In this document: in pieces, positions 61,154-64,000 of the stretch | How the letters are laid out: every line of letters begins with the position of its first letter | Numbering within the stretch: the first letter of the stretch is position 1 | Assembly (NCBI RefSeq): GCF_031458075.1 | Contig: NZ_JAVDXT010000001.1 | Span: forward strand, 1,364,001-1,428,000 | Length of the DNA stretch: 64,000 nt | Source: Rhodoferax_B ferrireducens_A | GTDB taxonomy: Bacteria; Pseudomonadota; Gammaproteobacteria; Burkholderiales; Burkholderiaceae_C | Reading direction: 5' to 3' | The notes under the pieces: generated by a model | The model's input: only the letters and a program-made list of their open reading frames with translations | Told to the model about the DNA's origin: nothing | The model's database searches: none | Program-made: the position numbers and the translations under genes

Positions 61154-62671
61154 ATGCAAAAATTTGACGAGATGTACACGGCGCTGCCGTATGAGTTTTT
61201 CTCTGAGGGCAAGCAGATCCGGGACCATTACAAGATCTACGATGCCTGGCTGGCCAAGCAGCCGGGTGACATGATGGCCAAGCGGCGCGAAGAAGCCGAA
61301 ATGATCTTCCGCCGCGTCGGCATCACCTTCGCGGTGTACGGCGCCAAGGACGAAGACGGCTCGGGTACCGAGCGACTGATTCCCTTCGATCTGATCCCCC
61401 GCATCATCCCGGCCCACGAGTGGGGCAGCATGGAAAAAGGCCTGGTGCAACGCGTCACCGCGCTGAACCGTTTCATCCACGACGTCTACCACGACCAGGA
61501 AATTTTGAAGGCTGGCCTGATCCCGCGTGAGCAGGTCATCAACAACGCCCAGTTCCGCCCCGAGATGATGGGCGTGGATGTGCCCAACAACATCTATTCG
61601 CACATCTCCGGCGTCGACATCGTGCGTGCCCCCGATGCCCAGGGCAACGGTGAATACTACGTGCTGGAAGACAATCTGCGCGTGCCCAGCGGCGTGAGCT
61701 ACATGCTGGAAGACCGCAAGATGATGATGCGGCTGTTCCCAGATCTGTTCAACCGCCACCGCGTGGCGCCAATCGCGCATTACCCCGATCTGCTGCTGGA
61801 AACCCTGCGCGCTTCGGCCCCGGCAGCGACGTCCGACCCGACGGTGGTGGTGCTGACGCCTGGCATGTACAACAGCGCCTACTTCGAGCATGCGTTCCTG
61901 GCGCAGCAAATGGGTGTCGAGCTGGTCGAAGGCCAGGACCTGTTTGTCAAAGACAACTTTTGCTACATGCGCACCACCCGCGGCCCCAAGCGCGTGGACG
62001 TGATCTACCGGCGCGTCGACGACGACTTCCTCGATCCGCAGGTGTTCCGCCCCACCTCCACCCTGGGCTGCGACGGCCTGATGGCCGCCTACACCGCAGG
62101 CAACGTGACCATCTGCAACGGCGTGGGCACCGGCGTGGCCGACGACAAGTCGATCTACCCCTACGTGCCGAAGATGATCGAGTTCTACCTCGGCGAAAAG
62201 CCGATCCTGAACAATGTGCCGACCTATATGTGCCGCAACAAGGATGATCTGGCCTACACCCTGGCCAATCTGAAAGACTTGGTGGTCAAGGAAGTGCACG
62301 GCGCCGGTGGCTACGGCATGCTGGTCGGCCCGGCCTCCACCAAGGCCGAGATCGAAGAGTTCCGCGCGGCCCTGCTGGCGAATCCCAGCGGCTACATTGC
62401 CCAGCCGACCCTCAGCCTGTCGAGCTGCCCCACCTTTGTGGAGAGCGGTATCGCGCCGCGCCATATCGACCTGCGCCCCTACGTGCTGTCGGCCAAGACC
62501 GTGCAAACCGTGCCCGGCGGCCTGACCCGCGTGGCGCTGAAAGAAGGTTCGTTGGTGGTCAACTCATCGCAAGGCGGCGGCACCAAGGACACCTGGATTC
62601 TGGAAGACGACGCAGTGCCTGCGACGGTTCCCGTCATTCCGCCAGAGACGCAAATCCAGTCCCAATCGTAG
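61154..62671 (+). CDS. Circularly permuted ATP-grasp protein, stand-alone (set B)
   Basis: The 505-residue protein is a circularly permuted ATP-grasp type 2 ligase: TFAVYGAKDEDGSGTERLIP, FRPEMMGVDVPNNIYSHISG, VLTPGMYNSAYFEHAFLAQQ, and KEVHGAGGYGMLVGPAS with the nucleotide-binding Gly loop. The early residues SEGKQIRDHYKIYDAWLAKQ are typical of the stand-alone form. The fusion gene on the other strand has a divergent version. The ATG at 61154 has AGGAG 12 bases upstream; one at 61142 overlaps the ribosome site. Confidence 0.85.
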   Translation: MQKFDEMYTALPYEFFSEGKQIRDHYKIYDAWLAKQPGDMMAKRREEAEMIFRRVGITFAVYGAKDEDGSGTERLIPFDLIPRIIPAHEWGSMEKGLVQRVTALNRFIHDVYHDQEILKAGLIPREQVINNAQFRPEMMGVDVPNNIYSHISGVDIVRAPDAQGNGEYYVLEDNLRVPSGVSYMLEDRKMMMRLFPDLFNRHRVAPIAHYPDLLLETLRASAPAATSDPTVVVLTPGMYNSAYFEHAFLAQQMGVELVEGQDLFVKDNFCYMRTTRGPKRVDVIYRRVDDDFLDPQVFRPTSTLGCDGLMAAYTAGNVTICNGVGTGVADDKSIYPYVPKMIEFYLGEKPILNNVPTYMCRNKDDLAYTLANLKDLVVKEVHGAGGYGMLVGPASTKAEIEEFRAALLANPSGYIAQPTLSLSSCPTFVESGIAPRHIDLRPYVLSAKTVQTVPGGLTRVALKEGSLVVNSSQGGGTKDTWILEDDAVPATVPVIPPETQIQSQS

Positions 62672-62695
62672 ACAACAGACCACAGGAATACGCAC

Positions 62696-63655
62696 ATGCT
62701 GTCACGCACCGCCGACCATCTTTTCTGGATGTCCCGCTACACCGAACGCGCCGAGAACACGGCCCGGATGTTGGACATCAACTACCAAACCGCACTCTTG
62801 CCCCAGTCGGCCGCCGTCGCCCAGGTGGGCTTGCAAGGTCTGCTGTCCATCAGCGAACTGCTGCAGCCCTACATGGCCAAGCATGGCGAAATCACCTCCA
62901 AGGCGGTGATGGAGTTCATGGTCAAGGACGAAGAGAATCCGTCTTCCATCATTTCCTGCCTGCGGGCGGCGCGCGAGAACGCCCGTGCGGTGCGCGGCAC
63001 CCTGACCACCGAGGTCTGGGAAACGCTGAACACCACCTGGCTGGATGTGAACCGCATGCTCAAGGCGGGTGATTTCGAGGCCGACCCGGCGCAGTTTTTC
63101 GAGTGGGTCAAGTTCCGCTCGCATCTGTCGCGCGGTGTGACGCTGGGCACCATGCTGCAGGATGAGGCTTTCCACTTCACCCGCCTGGGCACCTTCCTGG
63201 AGCGGGCCGACAACACGGCGCGCCTGGTGGATGTGAAGTTCCATGCAGTGCAAAGCGATTTCTTCGGTGCTGCCAGCGAGAAGGACCAGGAATACGACTT
63301 CTACCACTGGAGCGCGATTCTGCGCAGCGTCTCGGGCTTCGAGGTCTACCGCAAGGTCTACCGCGATGTGATCAAACCCGAGCGCGTGGCCGAGCTGCTG
63401 ATACTGCGCGCTGACATGCCGCGTTCGCTGCACGGCAGCCTGAACGAGGTGCTGAGCAATCTGTCGCTGGTGTCCAGCGATCCGCACAGCGAGACCCTGC
63501 GCCGTGCCGGCAAGCTGCGCGCCGACCTGCAGTTTGCCCGCATCGATGAAATTCTGGCCACCGGTTTGCATGCTTTCCTGACGCAGTTCCTGGACCGCGT
63601 GAATGAGCTGGGTGCCCATATCAGCCGTGAATTTCTGGTGCCAGTGACCGCCTGA
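62696..63655 (+). CDS. Alpha-E domain protein, stand-alone (set B)
   Basis: The 319-residue helical protein opens MLSRTADHLFWMSRYTERAE and has FHFTRLGTFLERADNTARLV, the Alpha-E core. It resembles the C-terminal half of the fusion protein at 52132. It follows the stand-alone ATP-grasp gene by 24 bases with AGGAA before the ATG. Its function is unknown; it always travels with the ATP-grasp gene, so the two probably act as one enzyme. In many genomes a transglutaminase and a proteasome-like Anbu gene come next, but here a membrane sensor gene follows. Confidence 0.85.
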   Translation: MLSRTADHLFWMSRYTERAENTARMLDINYQTALLPQSAAVAQVGLQGLLSISELLQPYMAKHGEITSKAVMEFMVKDEENPSSIISCLRAARENARAVRGTLTTEVWETLNTTWLDVNRMLKAGDFEADPAQFFEWVKFRSHLSRGVTLGTMLQDEAFHFTRLGTFLERADNTARLVDVKFHAVQSDFFGAASEKDQEYDFYHWSAILRSVSGFEVYRKVYRDVIKPERVAELLILRADMPRSLHGSLNEVLSNLSLVSSDPHSETLRRAGKLRADLQFARIDEILATGLHAFLTQFLDRVNELGAHISREFLVPVTA

Positions 63656-63745
63656 GATGGTTGGCCACGGTGTGGGGATGCCGCGCTGCCTGCGGCCTGA
63701 TGTTCTGTTGGCTTGGTCTGCCCAGGAGGCCCGAGGCGAGCCTAT

Positions 63746-64000
63746 GTGCCGGCGGTGGCGTTGACCCGTTATTTCACCCGTTGGCTGGGCCGTTTGAGCG
63801 TGGGCCGCAAGCTCACGCTGATCTACCTGCTGGATCTGACGGCGGTGATCTACGTGTCGAGCATCCTGATCCACGAGAAATTCCAGTCCATCGATTTCAC
63901 CCGCAAGGAAATTGTCGGCGCCTCGTACAGCGTGGCGGTGCGCGACGTGCTGATGGTGCCGTTTTTGCCGTCGATACCGGCCGCGGCACTGGATACGGAC
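63746..64000 (+). CDS. Membrane sensor or receptor, N-terminal fragment (3' truncated)
   Basis: An open frame runs off the right edge. From the GTG at 63746 it reads VPAVALTRYFTRWLGRLSVG, then RKLTLIYLLDLTAVIYVSSI as one transmembrane helix and an apparently periplasmic domain (EKFQSIDFTRKEIVGASYSV). The arrangement fits the N-terminus of a chemoreceptor, sensor kinase or GGDEF protein. The end is not visible, so the class cannot be fixed. The start is one of several possible GTG/TTG codons; no strong ribosome site decides. Confidence 0.55.
   Translation, partial: MPAVALTRYFTRWLGRLSVGRKLTLIYLLDLTAVIYVSSILIHEKFQSIDFTRKEIVGASYSVAVRDVLMVPFLPSIPAAALDTD

Noticed and set aside
50464..63655. Proteasome-like Anbu protease as partner of the ATP-grasp/Alpha-E genes
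   Set aside because: I looked in all gaps and downstream up to the window edge and saw no N-terminal-nucleophile hydrolase motif; it may lie outside the window.

Overview
The window looks like a chromosomal segment of a GC-rich betaproteobacterium, most probably a member of the Comamonadaceae. The reasons are codon use dominated by CTG, GCC and GGC, the gene order parE - lytic transglycosylase - parC, dapA followed by bamC, several orphan tricarboxylate-type (Bug/TctC) binding proteins, and a dispersed hairpin repeat (about 50-60 bp) that I associate with this family. I see no rRNA, tRNA, phage, transposase, plasmid or CRISPR signal.

Layout. 1-1799: tail of a sensor histidine kinase, two very small open reading frames and an MFS transporter. 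1803-4908: a PPC-domain protein between two repeat copies, then a four-gene overlapping operon of unknown role (saccharopine-dehydrogenase-like, SRPBCC, DoxX-like, DUF2269). 4950-6706: a secreted alpha/beta hydrolase divergent from a MazG-like pyrophosphohydrolase. 6773-21332: a XylR/DmpR-type sigma-54 activator divergent from nine co-directional genes: aldehyde dehydrogenase, coniferyl-alcohol-dehydrogenase-like SDR, DUF1302 outer-membrane protein, DUF1329 periplasmic protein, YCF48 propeller, MMPL/RND transporter, hydrolase, atypical chemoreceptor and HSL-type esterase. A well-placed -24/-12 promoter precedes them. I read this as an aromatic or hydrophobic ester uptake-and-catabolism module.

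21440-32547: an oxidative hexuronate/aldarate catabolic cluster. It has a FadR-type GntR regulator with two matching candidate operators, uronate dehydrogenase, an SMP-30 lactonase, a complete TRAP transporter, two orphan Bug proteins, 5-dehydro-4-deoxyglucarate dehydratase, 2,5-dioxovalerate dehydrogenase and a KDG-type kinase. The aldarate dehydratase is not in the window. 32590-43113: mixed housekeeping and transport: cupin, FAD oxidoreductase, two MFS carriers, SlyD-like isomerase, RoxA-like ribosomal oxygenase, an Ala/Pro-rich lipoprotein, a Mn exporter preceded by a yybP-ykoY riboswitch, an MBL hydrolase, bamC and dapA. 43204-50424: parE, lytic transglycosylase, parC and a canonical chemoreceptor. 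50464-63655: a RidA protein and five genes of a predicted peptide-ligase system (two transglutaminases, a fused ATP-grasp/Alpha-E protein, and unfused ATP-grasp and Alpha-E genes), with comEC between the two sets. The window ends inside a membrane sensor gene.

The least explained signals are the DUF1302/DUF1329/YCF48/MMPL operon, the fused plus split ATP-grasp/Alpha-E sets with no proteasome-like partner in view, and a dispersed hairpin repeat. Copies of that repeat lie between genes and also inside reading frames, apparently encoding part of a signal peptide and ComEC segments.
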